36,902 nt of DNA from Sulfurimonas sp. (GCA_026988235.1 JALSLQ010000084.1:1-36902); one strand, 5' to 3'. Positions 24,329 through 32,702 are shown, counted from the stretch's first letter. A program made the numbers and translations. The notes: generated by a model not told the origin, from the letters alone.

Positions 24329-25512
24329 CTTGAAACTCCTATTTTATGGGGCTTATCGTACATTAGATTATTGGCGGTGCCGGATTTGTGCCAGTTATCC
24401 AAAAAATCAGCCCTCTTTTTTCTTTGATTTTTATCCTTAATTACCTTATAGGCTTTTGCATAAACCTTTAAAGTTATATCAGAACTCTTATGTCCCATCA
24501 TCTGTGATACCCATGTGATCTCTTCACCATTTTGTATCATCAAAGATGCAAATGTATGTCGAAGTTGATATAAATATCGTGTATCATTTTCCTTAAGCAA
24601 ATTTTTAAACTGTAATGCAATCGTATCATGGCTATAAAATGGCTTATGAAAAGAACTAAGAAATACCATATCAAAGACATTTCCACCTGTAAGTTCATAT
24701 TGCCTACGAAAATATTCCTTTACATTAGGCATCATCTCTACCGTTCTTTTTGATGATTTAGTCTTTGGTGGTCCAAATTCACCTCTTATTCGTGTTCTTT
24801 TAATTTTAAAAGTTTCACTTTCCCAATCAATATCACTCCACTTTAAAGCTACTAATTCACCAGGTCTAACTCCACTAAATACCATAATAGCAAAGAAGTT
24901 TTTTTTATATCCAGTAGCTTCTTCTAAAATTGAACGCATTTCTTCTAATGAAAAAGGATTAACATCTTTATCTTCTTCATCGATTTCATCATCTTCATCA
25001 AAGACTTCTTTCACTGCAGGTCTTGGGACTCTATTAAAAGGATTAGAATCTATCAAACCTTCTATTACTGCATCATCCAATATAGTATAAAATATTGACC
25101 GATACTTTCTAACACTCGATGCTTTATAACTTTCAAGCTTCTCGTTCTGCCAATCACGCAACTGCATTGATGTAATTGTTGAGACCAGCCTCTTTCCAAA
25201 TTTAGGTATAATATGCTTTTTAAAATGATTTTTGTAGCTTTTTTGCACATGATTTCTTCTTTCATTAACATGTCTTTTAAAGCTCAGTTCACCATAATCT
25301 GCAACTGTTTGAATAACAGCAACTCGTTCAGCTTTTGGAACATAAGTTCCAAGAGCTATTTCTCTGTTTATACTAGGTATGACATCATTGATCAGAAGTT
25401 CTCTGTTTTTAACAGTATCCTTAAGACCTGTACTTGGTCGAGTTCGTCTTCCCTCACCATAATGTATATCTAGTATTAACTTACCGTTTTTAGTTCGTAT
25501 TTTTACACTCAT
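24325..25512 (-). CDS. Tyrosine recombinase (phage-type integrase)
   Basis: 395 aa. N-terminal arm-binding region (KIRTKNGKLILDIHYGEGRR), SAM-like core-binding domain (~75-165) and catalytic domain: GVRPGELVALKWSDI with the first Arg (~214), YQLRHTFASLMIQNGE with the second Arg, MMGHKSSDITLKVYAKAY with the His and the nucleophile Tyr. The position three before the second Arg is Tyr rather than His, a common substitution. An acidic insert (DEDDEIDEEDKD) lies near 180. It ends on the ybgC start codon. No att core could be identified by eye. Weak ribosome site AAAGGG just upstream, overlapping the end of the excisionase-like gene. Confidence 0.93.
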   Translation of the reverse strand: MSVKIRTKNGKLILDIHYGEGRRTRPSTGLKDTVKNRELLINDVIPSINREIALGTYVPKAERVAVIQTVADYGELSFKRHVNERRNHVQKSYKNHFKKHIIPKFGKRLVSTITSMQLRDWQNEKLESYKASSVRKYRSIFYTILDDAVIEGLIDSNPFNRVPRPAVKEVFDEDDEIDEEDKDVNPFSLEEMRSILEEATGYKKNFFAIMVFSGVRPGELVALKWSDIDWESETFKIKRTRIRGEFGPPKTKSSKRTVEMMPNVKEYFRRQYELTGGNVFDMVFLSSFHKPFYSHDTIALQFKNLLKENDTRYLYQLRHTFASLMIQNGEEITWVSQMMGHKSSDITLKVYAKAYKVIKDKNQRKKRADFLDNWHKSGTANNLMYDKPHKIGVSR

Positions 25513-25523
25513 AAAAAATCCCT

Positions 25524-25862
25524 TTAAACGGCACTTCTACACTCAGGTATTATACCAAGTTGTAGATTTACTGCATCTAACTTTTCTTGCTTGTTTGAAG
25601 ATTTTCGCCTGCCTTTAACACCACTTTTCTTTAGCTTAATAATCTCTTCTGGTACAAATTCACGAGTTCTATCATTCTTCACAAAATGAATTCCTTCAAC
25701 AAATACACCATCCTTAAGATAGTTATTAAATGTGTTCTTAGTTATTTCAAGGAAGTGTATCACTCCCTTTTCTGTCTCAAGATTTGGTAAAAATAGTTCC
25801 ACCATTTCCACTAAGCGTGCCTGCTCACTAATAAGCAAATCAATCTTTTCTTCAAAAAACAT
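25524..25862 (-). CDS. Small putative excisionase/DNA-binding protein
   Basis: 112 aa, 11 nt upstream of the integrase gene on the same strand. The central TFNNYLKDGVFVEGIHF, followed by REFVPEEIIKLKK, resembles the winged-helix MerR/AlpA-type fold of excisionases, and the tail GVKGRRKSSNKQEK is basic. An excisionase or directionality factor is the expected partner in this position. GGAGATG precedes ATG 25862. The assignment rests on position and a weak motif. Confidence 0.55.
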   Translation of the reverse strand: MFFEEKIDLLISEQARLVEMVELFLPNLETEKGVIHFLEITKNTFNNYLKDGVFVEGIHFVKNDRTREFVPEEIIKLKKSGVKGRRKSSNKQEKLDAVNLQLGIIPECRSAV

Positions 25863-25899
25863 TAAGCATCTCCTATCTCTAATAAATCTTTTACTAATT

Positions 25900-27054
25900 T
25901 CAAAACTTATTCTCCCTATCTAAGCTATCGAACTTGTCCGACTTATCCAAAAGCACAAATACATCTCTATTATGATTCTCTTTCTCTTTAATTGCTCGCC
26001 AATAATACTCTTTTGCTGCCTGAATAACAGCATTAACTTTATTTTTTGTAAATCCACAATCATTGGTGCAGTAGCTTAATATTTGGGTATATGTTGGCTT
26101 TTCATTATTTTTTATATAATTAACAATTGTTAGTCTTATTTGTTCACTTTCCTCTGTCTCTTTAGCAAAGAACAAGTCACAACTTTCTATCATATTTTCA
26201 GCTTTAGAAAATTTAAAAGCCACTTCACTGAGACTACCAACTCTCTCTTTTATTGGTTTTAAAATAAAGGTATTTTTAAATCGATTTTGTTCTAACATAA
26301 AAGCTGAACTCACATCCTCGAGCCATGCGGCTGCACCAGCAAAGATCGTTTCCATGTCTTTTTGAGGTTTGTTTACATGATGTAGTAAAAGCACTGTTGC
26401 ACCATTATTTCTAATAGTTTTAATGATATTTAAAAACTCAGAAACATCCTTATTGCTATCTCTATCTTTACCATTTCCCATGAAGTTTTTTGAAGAATCA
26501 AAAACAATTAAATATGATTCAAGTGATGCTCTAGATAATATATTTAATATGTAAAGCATCTTTGATTTTGAAACTGATGATGAGTGTAAATACCTAAACT
26601 TGCCTTTATACTTATCCTTCAACTTATTGATTTTTCTATCTGATAAAGTGACAAGAGAATTGTCCAAATCTAGATATAATAAATTGTCAATTAATTTATT
26701 TTCAAGACAAAAAACAGCGCTCCCTACTGCAAAAGAACTTTTCCCTCGACCAGGAGCTGCAATAATTATTGTTACTTCTTTTTTTATAATACACGGAGTA
26801 AGATACTCTACTTTTATATTTTCAAAATCACTAGACGCTATATCATGTTTTTCAAGCATGCTACTTAGTTCATTTTCATCGATTTTAGTACCATTTTTAA
26901 TACTCTTTTTCAACTTTTTGATTTCAGATTCGATAATTTTTCGATCTTTTTCATCTACAGCAAGCTCCAAACTTAAATTCTCTAATTTTTTAATTTTTAG
27001 AATTACTTGCTTCGTCACTTTCACTTTCTTTTCTATCTCTGCTATACTTAGCAT
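25900..27054 (-). CDS. RepA/KaiC-like RecA-fold ATPase of the integrated element
   Basis: 384 aa from ATG 27054, preceded by AAGGAAGTGAC; an upstream ATG at 27120 would overlap the previous gene and lacks this site. N-terminal ~85 residues are helical coiled coil. The RecA/DnaB-like core has Walker A AAPGRGKSSFA (~107), YLDLDNS, Walker B SYLIVFDSSKN and TVLLLHHVNKP, then AGAAAWLEDVSSAF, the arrangement of plasmid RepA hexameric helicases and related phage ATPases. The C-terminal ~90 residues resemble a winged helix (TYTQILSYCTNDCGFTKNKV). It probably acts in replication of the excised element. Confidence 0.8.
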   Translation of the reverse strand: MLSIAEIEKKVKVTKQVILKIKKLENLSLELAVDEKDRKIIESEIKKLKKSIKNGTKIDENELSSMLEKHDIASSDFENIKVEYLTPCIIKKEVTIIIAAPGRGKSSFAVGSAVFCLENKLIDNLLYLDLDNSLVTLSDRKINKLKDKYKGKFRYLHSSSVSKSKMLYILNILSRASLESYLIVFDSSKNFMGNGKDRDSNKDVSEFLNIIKTIRNNGATVLLLHHVNKPQKDMETIFAGAAAWLEDVSSAFMLEQNRFKNTFILKPIKERVGSLSEVAFKFSKAENMIESCDLFFAKETEESEQIRLTIVNYIKNNEKPTYTQILSYCTNDCGFTKNKVNAVIQAAKEYYWRAIKEKENHNRDVFVLLDKSDKFDSLDRENKF

Positions 27055-27082
27055 GTCACTTCCTTTATTTGGTGAGTTTTGA

Positions 27083-27742
27083 TTAAAAATTAAAAACAAG
27101 TTGAGAATTACCGTTCTCATTTTGTTTTACCTCGTACTTAGTTGCAATTTCTATTTTTATAAATGTTTCAGGAGGAGGTGCTTGATATTTTTGGCATAAA
27201 TACTTTAAATCTTCAAAATTAAAATCAAAATCCAATAAATTATCATTCCACAATTCTTTCAATATCTTTATTTTTGTGAAATCATCAAAGGTTGAAAATT
27301 CATCTAACTTAATCTCATTTTCACATATATTATCACTAATACTTATCTCAATATCATTAATATGTATATGAAAACTAATATCTAAACTATTTTTATATCT
27401 AGGATCAAAGAGATTTTTATGCATACTTATATGCCTTTCAAATAACCAGTCTATCACATTGTCTAATTTATTAGAATTGCATACAATTGCAAAAGACCCC
27501 TTTCTTTTCCATTTTTCTAATTTAGAAACAACATCTTTCTCTACGATTTTTGCAAAATCATCAACTCTGTTACCCAACCAATTCCATTTTCTACAATTTA
27601 ATAAAGTTTCTTTTGTAACATCCCTACAGCATTCCCAAAAATAATCATCCTTATTTTTAATACAATGTAAGAATTCTTCTATATCATTGTATTTCTTTAT
27701 AAGCAAAGTTCTATATAATGAACTAAAATTTTGTTTTTTCAT
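27083..27742 (-). CDS. Unknown element protein next to the RepA-like ATPase
   Basis: 219 aa from ATG 27742, which follows AAAGGAGAAAACA. Soluble, no membrane segment, rich in Trp, Cys and acidic residues (DYFWECCRDVTKE, NCRKWNWLGNRVDD). I recognise no family. Its place between a divergent regulator and the RepA-like ATPase suggests a replication or control function. Very AT-rich codon use, like the rest of this module. Confidence 0.6.
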   Translation of the reverse strand: MKKQNFSSLYRTLLIKKYNDIEEFLHCIKNKDDYFWECCRDVTKETLLNCRKWNWLGNRVDDFAKIVEKDVVSKLEKWKRKGSFAIVCNSNKLDNVIDWLFERHISMHKNLFDPRYKNSLDISFHIHINDIEISISDNICENEIKLDEFSTFDDFTKIKILKELWNDNLLDFDFNFEDLKYLCQKYQAPPPETFIKIEIATKYEVKQNENGNSQLVFNF

Positions 27743-27826
27743 TGTTTTCTCCTTTGTATTTTGAATTGTACAAACAAACATCGCAATAAAATTACGAAGT
27801 TAAATTTGACAAAATGGAGACACAGA

Positions 27827-28801
27827 ATGGGTAAATGTCATATTATAAATGAATTGCTAAAAATTGTTTATAAAGAGGGAGGCACATCGACTGTTTCCTT
27901 ATCTGAACAGCTTGATTTAAAAATAAGAAATCTTCAAAATCACTTAAAAAAACTAAGTTCATCTACTTGCCTTGATGTACATAACAATGTTTCTTATTCA
28001 AAAGAAAAACTCGATATAGAGTCAATACAAGGAAAGAGTGTATGCTACAAGCTTAATCCAATATTCAAAAGCACTTTAAAGAAATTCAATTCAAAGGAAA
28101 GAAATAATATTTTATATATTGTCTCAGCAATACATTTTTGTGAAGATCTTCACTATTATTCTAATGAGCATAAAATCAATTTTCTTTTTAATTTACTAAA
28201 CTATTCAATTCAAGAATTGCATGACAGTTCATATGTTTTAAGCACTAATATGGAAGTAGAAGATTTAAACTTAAAAAAATATAATTTATATTATCTAGAT
28301 ATTAATAGCAATTTACACCCAATTAACAAACCATTGATGCTGTATTTTCATTCAATTTATACAAGAAATAATACAATTTACTTTCTCTTCTATGATCAGA
28401 ATATTCAGTTTGAATTTATCAAAAAAAAAGATATTCATACTTTCAATATAGCAAATGCTTCTCCGGAGACACAAACATACAAAGAAATAGATAGCGAAAA
28501 AGTAAAATATTTTTTACACAAAGAAAACTTGTTTTTTGATATAAAAAATAAAATCAAAATCAAAATTGACAATACCCTTTTAAAATCACTTAATAAAGAT
28601 TTTTTTAATATTACAATAAATTCTTTCGCTCAAACAACTACTATTATCACCATGAAAGAAAGTTATAATTTTTTATTTCCATTCTTAAAAATGAATATTG
28701 ATAAAATCACAATCATTGAAGGAGATTCCACTCTAATAGAAGATCTTAAAGAGTATTTTCACCAAGACCTATATGCCCATGTAGCAAATATTAAAACTTA
28801 A
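27827..28801 (+). CDS. HTH regulator, WYL-like architecture
   Basis: 324 aa from ATG 27827, preceded by TGGAGA; a TTG-type extension to 27731 would read through the divergent promoter. The first ~60 residues contain a winged helix (LLKIVYKEGGTSTVSLSEQLDLKIRNLQNHLKKL) of the DeoR/WYL type; the remaining ~250 residues have alternating strands that could be WYL/WCX-like sensing domains, though the W-Y-L triad is not clear. It is divergent from the replication genes (84-bp gap) and is probably their repressor or activator. Very A-rich codon use. Confidence 0.6.
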   Translation: MGKCHIINELLKIVYKEGGTSTVSLSEQLDLKIRNLQNHLKKLSSSTCLDVHNNVSYSKEKLDIESIQGKSVCYKLNPIFKSTLKKFNSKERNNILYIVSAIHFCEDLHYYSNEHKINFLFNLLNYSIQELHDSSYVLSTNMEVEDLNLKKYNLYYLDINSNLHPINKPLMLYFHSIYTRNNTIYFLFYDQNIQFEFIKKKDIHTFNIANASPETQTYKEIDSEKVKYFLHKENLFFDIKNKIKIKIDNTLLKSLNKDFFNITINSFAQTTTIITMKESYNFLFPFLKMNIDKITIIEGDSTLIEDLKEYFHQDLYAHVANIKT

Positions 28802-28834
28802 CTATAACTATTCAACCCATTGAAAGTTAGACAT

Positions 28835-28857
28835 GAACTATATTTGTAATATAGTTC
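28835..28857. terminator. Perfect 10-bp hairpin between convergent genes
   Basis: GAACTATATT, loop TGT, AATATAGTTC. It lies between the regulator gene and the reverse-strand small-gene series. Its position fits a bidirectional terminator; there is no T-run, so a protein-binding palindrome is an alternative. Confidence 0.5.
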
Positions 28858-28926
28858 CAAAATGACAGAAAATAAATAAATTAGAGAGATTCAAATAGAA
28901 AATATCAGAATAAATATAGGTGTACA

Positions 28927-29352
28927 TCAAATTTCTCTTCTAAAATCAACAACCCCACCCTCTATCAAATCATTCGAAACACGCAACATAGAAAGACCGG
29001 TAATTGTTTCATATGTAAGAACACTCCTGCTTTGTCCAACATAATCCACGCTGTATTGCATGCCATATTTATCTACAACTGTAGTATCTTCTTTTACAAC
29101 ATAAATCATCTCTTCAATTGCTTGAAAATACTCCTCATTATAAGCAGAAAGTAAAAAGAGATCAAGCTCTTCATCACTAAGCATTATGAGAAGGTCTGGT
29201 GGAAGCGTAATACCTTGTGTGTCATCAAATGTTTCTACTTTTTGCATAAATGCATCTATGATTTCACTCTCACTCATCCCTGCATTACCATCCAAAAATG
29301 TAAACTCTGTAAATGTCTCTGTAGTTGGATTATCATAAATTAACTCTATCAT
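28927..29352 (-). CDS. Acidic soluble protein of unknown function
   Basis: 141 aa, last gene of the small-gene series. No signal peptide or membrane segment. Strongly acidic in the first 90 residues (SESEIIDAFMQKVETFDD, LSDEELDLFLLSAYNEEYFQAIEEM), then a strand-rich end (YGMQYSVDYVGQSRSVLTYETI). No family recognised. It lies 21 nt after the membrane-protein gene 29374-29754, so it is probably in the same transcript. Confidence 0.6.
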   Translation of the reverse strand: MIELIYDNPTTETFTEFTFLDGNAGMSESEIIDAFMQKVETFDDTQGITLPPDLLIMLSDEELDLFLLSAYNEEYFQAIEEMIYVVKEDTTVVDKYGMQYSVDYVGQSRSVLTYETITGLSMLRVSNDLIEGGVVDFRREI

Positions 29353-29373
29353 CTCTTCACTTTTTTGTTGTTT

Positions 29374-29754
29374 TTAAAACAATTTGCAAATCATCTCTTT
29401 GAGCCATACATACTTCTCATTTCTCAGCACAAAATAATAAAAAGCAAAGAGCAGTGTCCCTACAAAGAGTAGCAGTAAAATTCCCTGAATGCCATTTGCC
29501 AGATAGATAAGTCCTAAGAGTGTGGATTGTATAAATACAAATGCGTAACGGTTGTTTGGATCTACCTTATCTATCCAATCAGGTATCTTGGATTTACCAA
29601 TAAAGTAGATCATTACCATCGTTATAATAACACTTAGTAAAAAATGCCATCCACTTATATAGTGATACTCTACCCCTATAGTTTTACAAGCTGTTGCCAT
29701 TGCTTCATTGTAGTAAAATAAAAAACTGTGTATGTAGTTATTGATGATATCCAT
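29374..29754 (-). CDS. Small polytopic membrane protein
   Basis: 126 aa with about three hydrophobic segments (WHFLLSVIITMVMIYFIG ~37-54, YAFVFIQSTLLGLIYLANG ~70-88, ILLLLFVGTLLFAFYYFVL ~91-109). AAGGAGAG precedes the ATG. No family recognised. It sits between the 42-aa ORF and the acidic protein gene. Confidence 0.6.
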   Translation of the reverse strand: MDIINNYIHSFLFYYNEAMATACKTIGVEYHYISGWHFLLSVIITMVMIYFIGKSKIPDWIDKVDPNNRYAFVFIQSTLLGLIYLANGIQGILLLLFVGTLLFAFYYFVLRNEKYVWLKEMICKLF

Positions 29755-29783
29755 CTATCTCTCTCCTTAGTTTTTGTTATGGA

Positions 29784-29912
29784 TTACTTGATATTTTGAC
29801 TATTAAATGAGTTCGTTTTTATGATGAGTGTTACAGTATCATCACAACTCTCGATAATGGCATTGATCTCACTCATTGTAATATCTAACAGCATGTCTTC
29901 ATTGCTTCTCAT
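29784..29912 (-). CDS. 42-aa small protein
   Basis: A short ORF: ATG at 29912, TAA at 29784-29786, preceded by AAGGAGAGTAGGATT, one of the best ribosome sites in the series. The product begins MRSNEDMLLDITMSEINAII and ends TNSFNSQNIK; it is acidic, mostly helical and has no membrane segment. It starts 4 nt after the stop of the preceding gene, exactly filling a gap in a tightly packed operon, which supports it as a real gene. Function unknown. Confidence 0.6.
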   Translation of the reverse strand: MRSNEDMLLDITMSEINAIIESCDDTVTLIIKTNSFNSQNIK

Positions 29913-29916
29913 AATC

Positions 29917-30288
29917 CTACTCTCCTTTATCTCTTGATTTGCAGTTTTTTAAAGAGATAAGAGTGTCATTTTTTAAAAAGCTCTCTTTACTAAGTTGCCA
30001 CCCTGTTGATTTTTGCACAAGATAGGTGTTAAATCCTGTATCGCACTCAAGCGCAATACCTCTGTTGAAATCTGCTTTATTATTTATAAGACTCTTTTTA
30101 GTATCGGATGCATCCCAAAACATAATTGTTACCATTAAAACAAGAAAGAAGGCTGCCATTACTCTAATACCTATGTTCTTTGTTCCTTTTTCGTAGTTTT
30201 CACCTAGCTCTTTTATTACTATTGCAAAGAGCCCCAACAGCATTAATGGCCCCATCATTAAAAACAATGGATTTACATACTCAAACAT
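29917..30288 (-). CDS. Two-TM protein with Cys-pair domain, paralogue C
   Basis: 123 aa. Two N-terminal membrane helices (FLMMGPLMLLGLFAIVIKEL and VMAAFFLVLMVTIMFW), then a ~60-residue C-terminal domain: FNRGIALECDTG, YLVQKSTGWQLSKESFLKND, SLKNCKS. The layout R-G-x2-L-x-C ... Y-x-V-x-K-x2-G-W ... F-x-K ... C recurs in the proteins at 30420-30755, 30755-31129 and 32963-33220. The cysteines could form a disulfide if the domain faces the periplasm. Starts with MFEY like paralogue B. Overlaps the 45-aa ORF by 8 nt. Confidence 0.68.
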   Translation of the reverse strand: MFEYVNPLFLMMGPLMLLGLFAIVIKELGENYEKGTKNIGIRVMAAFFLVLMVTIMFWDASDTKKSLINNKADFNRGIALECDTGFNTYLVQKSTGWQLSKESFLKNDTLISLKNCKSRDKGE

Positions 30289-30418
30289 CCTCTAACCCTT
30301 CATCTTTTTTCTCTGCATCTCTCTTTTGCGCTCGAACAAGCCCTACCATTATAAAGGCTGCAACCATTCCTATAGCCACCAATAACTCTAATACTGCTGA
30401 TCCTGCAGGCGTAATCAT
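30281..30418 (-). CDS. 45-aa single-pass membrane protein
   Basis: ATG at 30416-30418, TGA at 30281-30283, overlapping the start of paralogue C. The product begins MITPAGSAVLELLVAIGMV, with a hydrophobic helix of about 20 residues and a charged tail (RAQKRDAEKKDEGLEDV). It starts one base after the stop of paralogue B. The shape, a short N-terminus, one helix and a charged tail, resembles small phage membrane or coat-type proteins as well as small regulatory membrane proteins; no more can be said. Confidence 0.58.
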   Translation of the reverse strand: MITPAGSAVLELLVAIGMVAAFIMVGLVRAQKRDAEKKDEGLEDV

Positions 30419-30419
30419 C

Positions 30420-30755
30420 TTATAGTCTCTCACACTTATTAGCTCGTATCATTAGGGAGTCTTTTGTAAAATAATCTCCCTCTAAACTCCAGCCGTTTTT
30501 CTTAGAGACTCTATATCTGTTTGCTTCACTATAAAGACCTCCGCCACTTAAACACTTCAGCGCTGTCCCTCTTTTAAAATATGTTTTATTCTCCTGTGCT
30601 GTAGAGTAACTGTCATGTGCATCCATAAAAAGAAGTGCAATACAGATTACTCCTAAAGTAGTAACAAATGGATCTCTCGTTTTTTCAAAAAAGAGTGGTA
30701 TTATAAATACAACACTCAGCACAAACAAAGCACCATTGTTCATATACTCAAACAT
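30420..30755 (-). CDS. Two-TM protein with Cys-pair domain, paralogue B
   Basis: 111 aa. Two hydrophobic segments (~7-23, ~31-45), then FKRGTALKCLSG, YRVSKKNGWSLEGDYFTKDS and LMIRANKCERL. It is the closest relative of paralogue A (both have YRVSK..GW and KDSLMIRA..C). Its stop overlaps nothing but is one base from the next start, and its ATG overlaps the stop of paralogue A by one base, so translation is probably coupled. Confidence 0.68.
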   Translation of the reverse strand: MFEYMNNGALFVLSVVFIIPLFFEKTRDPFVTTLGVICIALLFMDAHDSYSTAQENKTYFKRGTALKCLSGGGLYSEANRYRVSKKNGWSLEGDYFTKDSLMIRANKCERL

Positions 30756-31129
30756 TACTCCATCTCCTCACATCTATCAGCCCGTATCATGAGCGAATCT
30801 TTTATAAAGTAGAATCCATCTACCTCCCAGCCATCTTGTTTGCTTACCCTGTATTTACTACTATCATTTGTGCAGCGAAGTACTTTAACACCCCTAAATA
30901 GTTTTATATTCTCTTTTGCTTGCATCATTGAACTATCTGCTTGAAAAAATATAAGTGCTGTAATAAAGAGCACATAGGCAAACCAGTAATATTTGGCACT
31001 GCTCTTTTTACTGCTTTGTAGCTGTTTGGATTTTTTCTTCTGTGTACTCAATGAAGGTACCAGAAATACCAATATTAAAGAGAGTAAAAAAAGTGCTTTT
31101 ATAAGCTCTGAATCTATAAACTCTATCAT
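30755..31129 (-). CDS. Two-TM protein with Cys-pair domain, paralogue A
   Basis: 124 aa. First membrane segment ALFLLSLILVFLVPSL (~11-26), a basic loop (TQKKKSKQLQSSKKSS), second segment YYWFAYVLFITALIFF (~47-62), then FRGVKVLRCTND, YRVSKQDGWEVDGFYFIKDS and LMIRADRCEEME. Same domain plan as paralogues B and C. By the positive-inside rule the basic loop is cytoplasmic, which would put both the short N-terminus and the Cys-pair domain in the periplasm. It overlaps the upstream gene by ATGA. Confidence 0.68.
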   Translation of the reverse strand: MIEFIDSELIKALFLLSLILVFLVPSLSTQKKKSKQLQSSKKSSAKYYWFAYVLFITALIFFQADSSMMQAKENIKLFRGVKVLRCTNDSSKYRVSKQDGWEVDGFYFIKDSLMIRADRCEEME

Positions 31130-31527
31130 CTCTTTTTCTCCTCTTTTAAATCTAGCGATGCACTATATGCAACTACAGCTTGCTCTATTGCCTCACCCAT
31201 TGTTATATTCTCTTCGCAGCAACAACGGATTAATTTTTTTTGCAGCTCCTTATCAAGTAAAACTTCTACTGCAATCTCATCTTCTTTTGGTTTGCAATCT
31301 TCTTTTACTTCCAATGAAGATGAGACCTCTGTATTTATAAAACGATACAACACCACAATTGCAATAACAACAAAATATAAAGAGATCACAAATGCTATGT
31401 CAGGGTGTTGCTTCCCATACTCTTCAAACCAGTATGCCGATAATACCATTGCCAAAAAATAGAGATGTGCAAACCATACATTACGCCACTCTATCTTTGA
31501 AAAGAGACTCTTTTTTTTATCCTGCAT
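31126..31527 (-). CDS. Membrane protein with ribbon-helix-helix-like cytoplasmic tail
   Basis: 133 aa. Two hydrophobic segments (~17-34 VWFAHLYFLAMVLSAYWF and ~43-62), followed by an acidic linker and a C-terminal piece, IAVEVLLDKELQKKLIR then ITMGEAIEQAVVAYSAS, which has the strand-helix-helix pattern of ribbon-helix-helix DNA-binding domains. A CCC triplet sits between the helices. A membrane-tethered DNA-binding or oligomerisation module is the inference. GAGAGGAAG precedes the ATG. It follows a 109-bp gap that may hold a second promoter. Confidence 0.58.
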   Translation of the reverse strand: MQDKKKSLFSKIEWRNVWFAHLYFLAMVLSAYWFEEYGKQHPDIAFVISLYFVVIAIVVLYRFINTEVSSSLEVKEDCKPKEDEIAVEVLLDKELQKKLIRCCCEENITMGEAIEQAVVAYSASLDLKEEKKR

Positions 31528-31636
31528 TATAATGCTTCCTCTCTGCCAATATTCAATACAAACTATGCAACTTATTTAAAAATATTTTAACGCAAATAAA
31601 AGCTCAATCTATCATAATTCACAAAGTGTGAAAGAG

Positions 31637-32314
31637 TTAAAAAAGATCTATATCTTCACAAAAATCATAATTGAGAATAATCCTCATGAGGTGTTCATTC
31701 CCTATTCCTTCCTCCTCATCATAGCCTATAACATTTACAAAGTACTCTCTATAATTGATTTGCATACGAGCTTCTATGTAGAGTCCTGCTAGAGAACCAA
31801 CAGCAGTAATAAGATCATTCCCCTCATATAAAACACCATTACTCACTTTTAAGAGATAGAGGCTCATATTTTCATCATCGCGTCTAATATAGCAATCAAG
31901 CTGTTTTATATAGGTTAAGTTTGCGTAGATGTCATTTATTTTTTCAATATCTTCTATTATCTTTTGGGCTTTATAATCGTAAATAAGATAGGGCATTTTA
32001 TTCTCCTGCAAATACTCTGCGAGATAGACATACTTTTTTTTAAGAGATTCGATTTTATAGATATGATCATTACTAGAGCATGATGAATCACCATAGAGCA
32101 AAAATTCCAAAGAGGTCTTATGCTTTTTTGCAAACTTTGCTAATGCCTCATAGGGGATACGGTTACGACTCTTTATATTGGAAAAGTTTGAAGAGGAGAG
32201 ACCTAGAGCATGTGCTATCTGTTTGTTCTGCGGGGTACTCTTCTCCTGTAGTTCTAAAATCACAGAGACTCTTTGTATAATCTCTTCAAAATTCACATCT
32301 TTTATTTCACTCAT
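31637..32314 (-). CDS. Phage CI-type HTH regulator
   Basis: 225 aa. Residues ~8-75 match the phage CI repressor helix-turn-helix family: FEEIIQRVSVILEL, NKQIAHALGLSSSNFSNIKS, then RIPYEALAKFAKKHKTSLEFLLYG. Residues ~80-225 have no visible LexA-type Ser/Lys autoprotease motif and may sense a ligand or oligomerise. AAGGAGAG precedes ATG 32314. It is probably the control gene for the surrounding series; unusually it lies in the middle of the series, not divergent from it. Confidence 0.78.
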   Translation of the reverse strand: MSEIKDVNFEEIIQRVSVILELQEKSTPQNKQIAHALGLSSSNFSNIKSRNRIPYEALAKFAKKHKTSLEFLLYGDSSCSSNDHIYKIESLKKKYVYLAEYLQENKMPYLIYDYKAQKIIEDIEKINDIYANLTYIKQLDCYIRRDDENMSLYLLKVSNGVLYEGNDLITAVGSLAGLYIEARMQINYREYFVNVIGYDEEEGIGNEHLMRIILNYDFCEDIDLF

Positions 32315-32327
32315 AAGCGCTCTCCTT

Positions 32328-32702
32328 CTAATTATCTAATACTGTAACTACAACACCATCAACAACTTTTACTGCATACCCATCACACCTGTAAGTACCA
32401 CTGCCAAGCTCTTTTATCTTTTTAGAGAGAGTTGGTGGCACTATCTCTTGTGTAATCTTTTCTAAATCAAGTGCATAGACTCTTTGCAGATACCTGATAA
32501 TGGCATGTTCACTGACAATGAGACTATCTGAAGAGGTGCTAAGCTGTTTGATCTCATTTTTATATTTTTGAATCTGGTTATTGAGTTTATCCCGTCTGCT
32601 TTGAATGGCATTAAACTCTCTGTTTAGCTCCTCTTTTTCTAACTCTTTTTTCGTAAGCAGTACCTGAAGATTTTTTATCTTTGTCCCTGTTAGATGTTGC
32701 AT
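32328..32702 (-). CDS. Coiled-coil protein with phage-type C-terminal domain
   Basis: 124 aa. Residues ~1-60 are a lysine- and glutamate-rich coiled coil (LLTKKELEKEELNREFNAIQ). The C-terminal half, SEHAIIRYLQRVYALDLE ... YAVKVVDGVVVTVLDN, resembles a small domain I have seen in phage proteins (pattern HAxxRYLxRVxxxDxE ... VVTVL); this is recall, not a search. The gene overlaps the WGR gene by 13 nt, with AAGGAGAG before its ATG. Confidence 0.58.
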   Translation of the reverse strand: MQHLTGTKIKNLQVLLTKKELEKEELNREFNAIQSRRDKLNNQIQKYKNEIKQLSTSSDSLIVSEHAIIRYLQRVYALDLEKITQEIVPPTLSKKIKELGSGTYRCDGYAVKVVDGVVVTVLDN

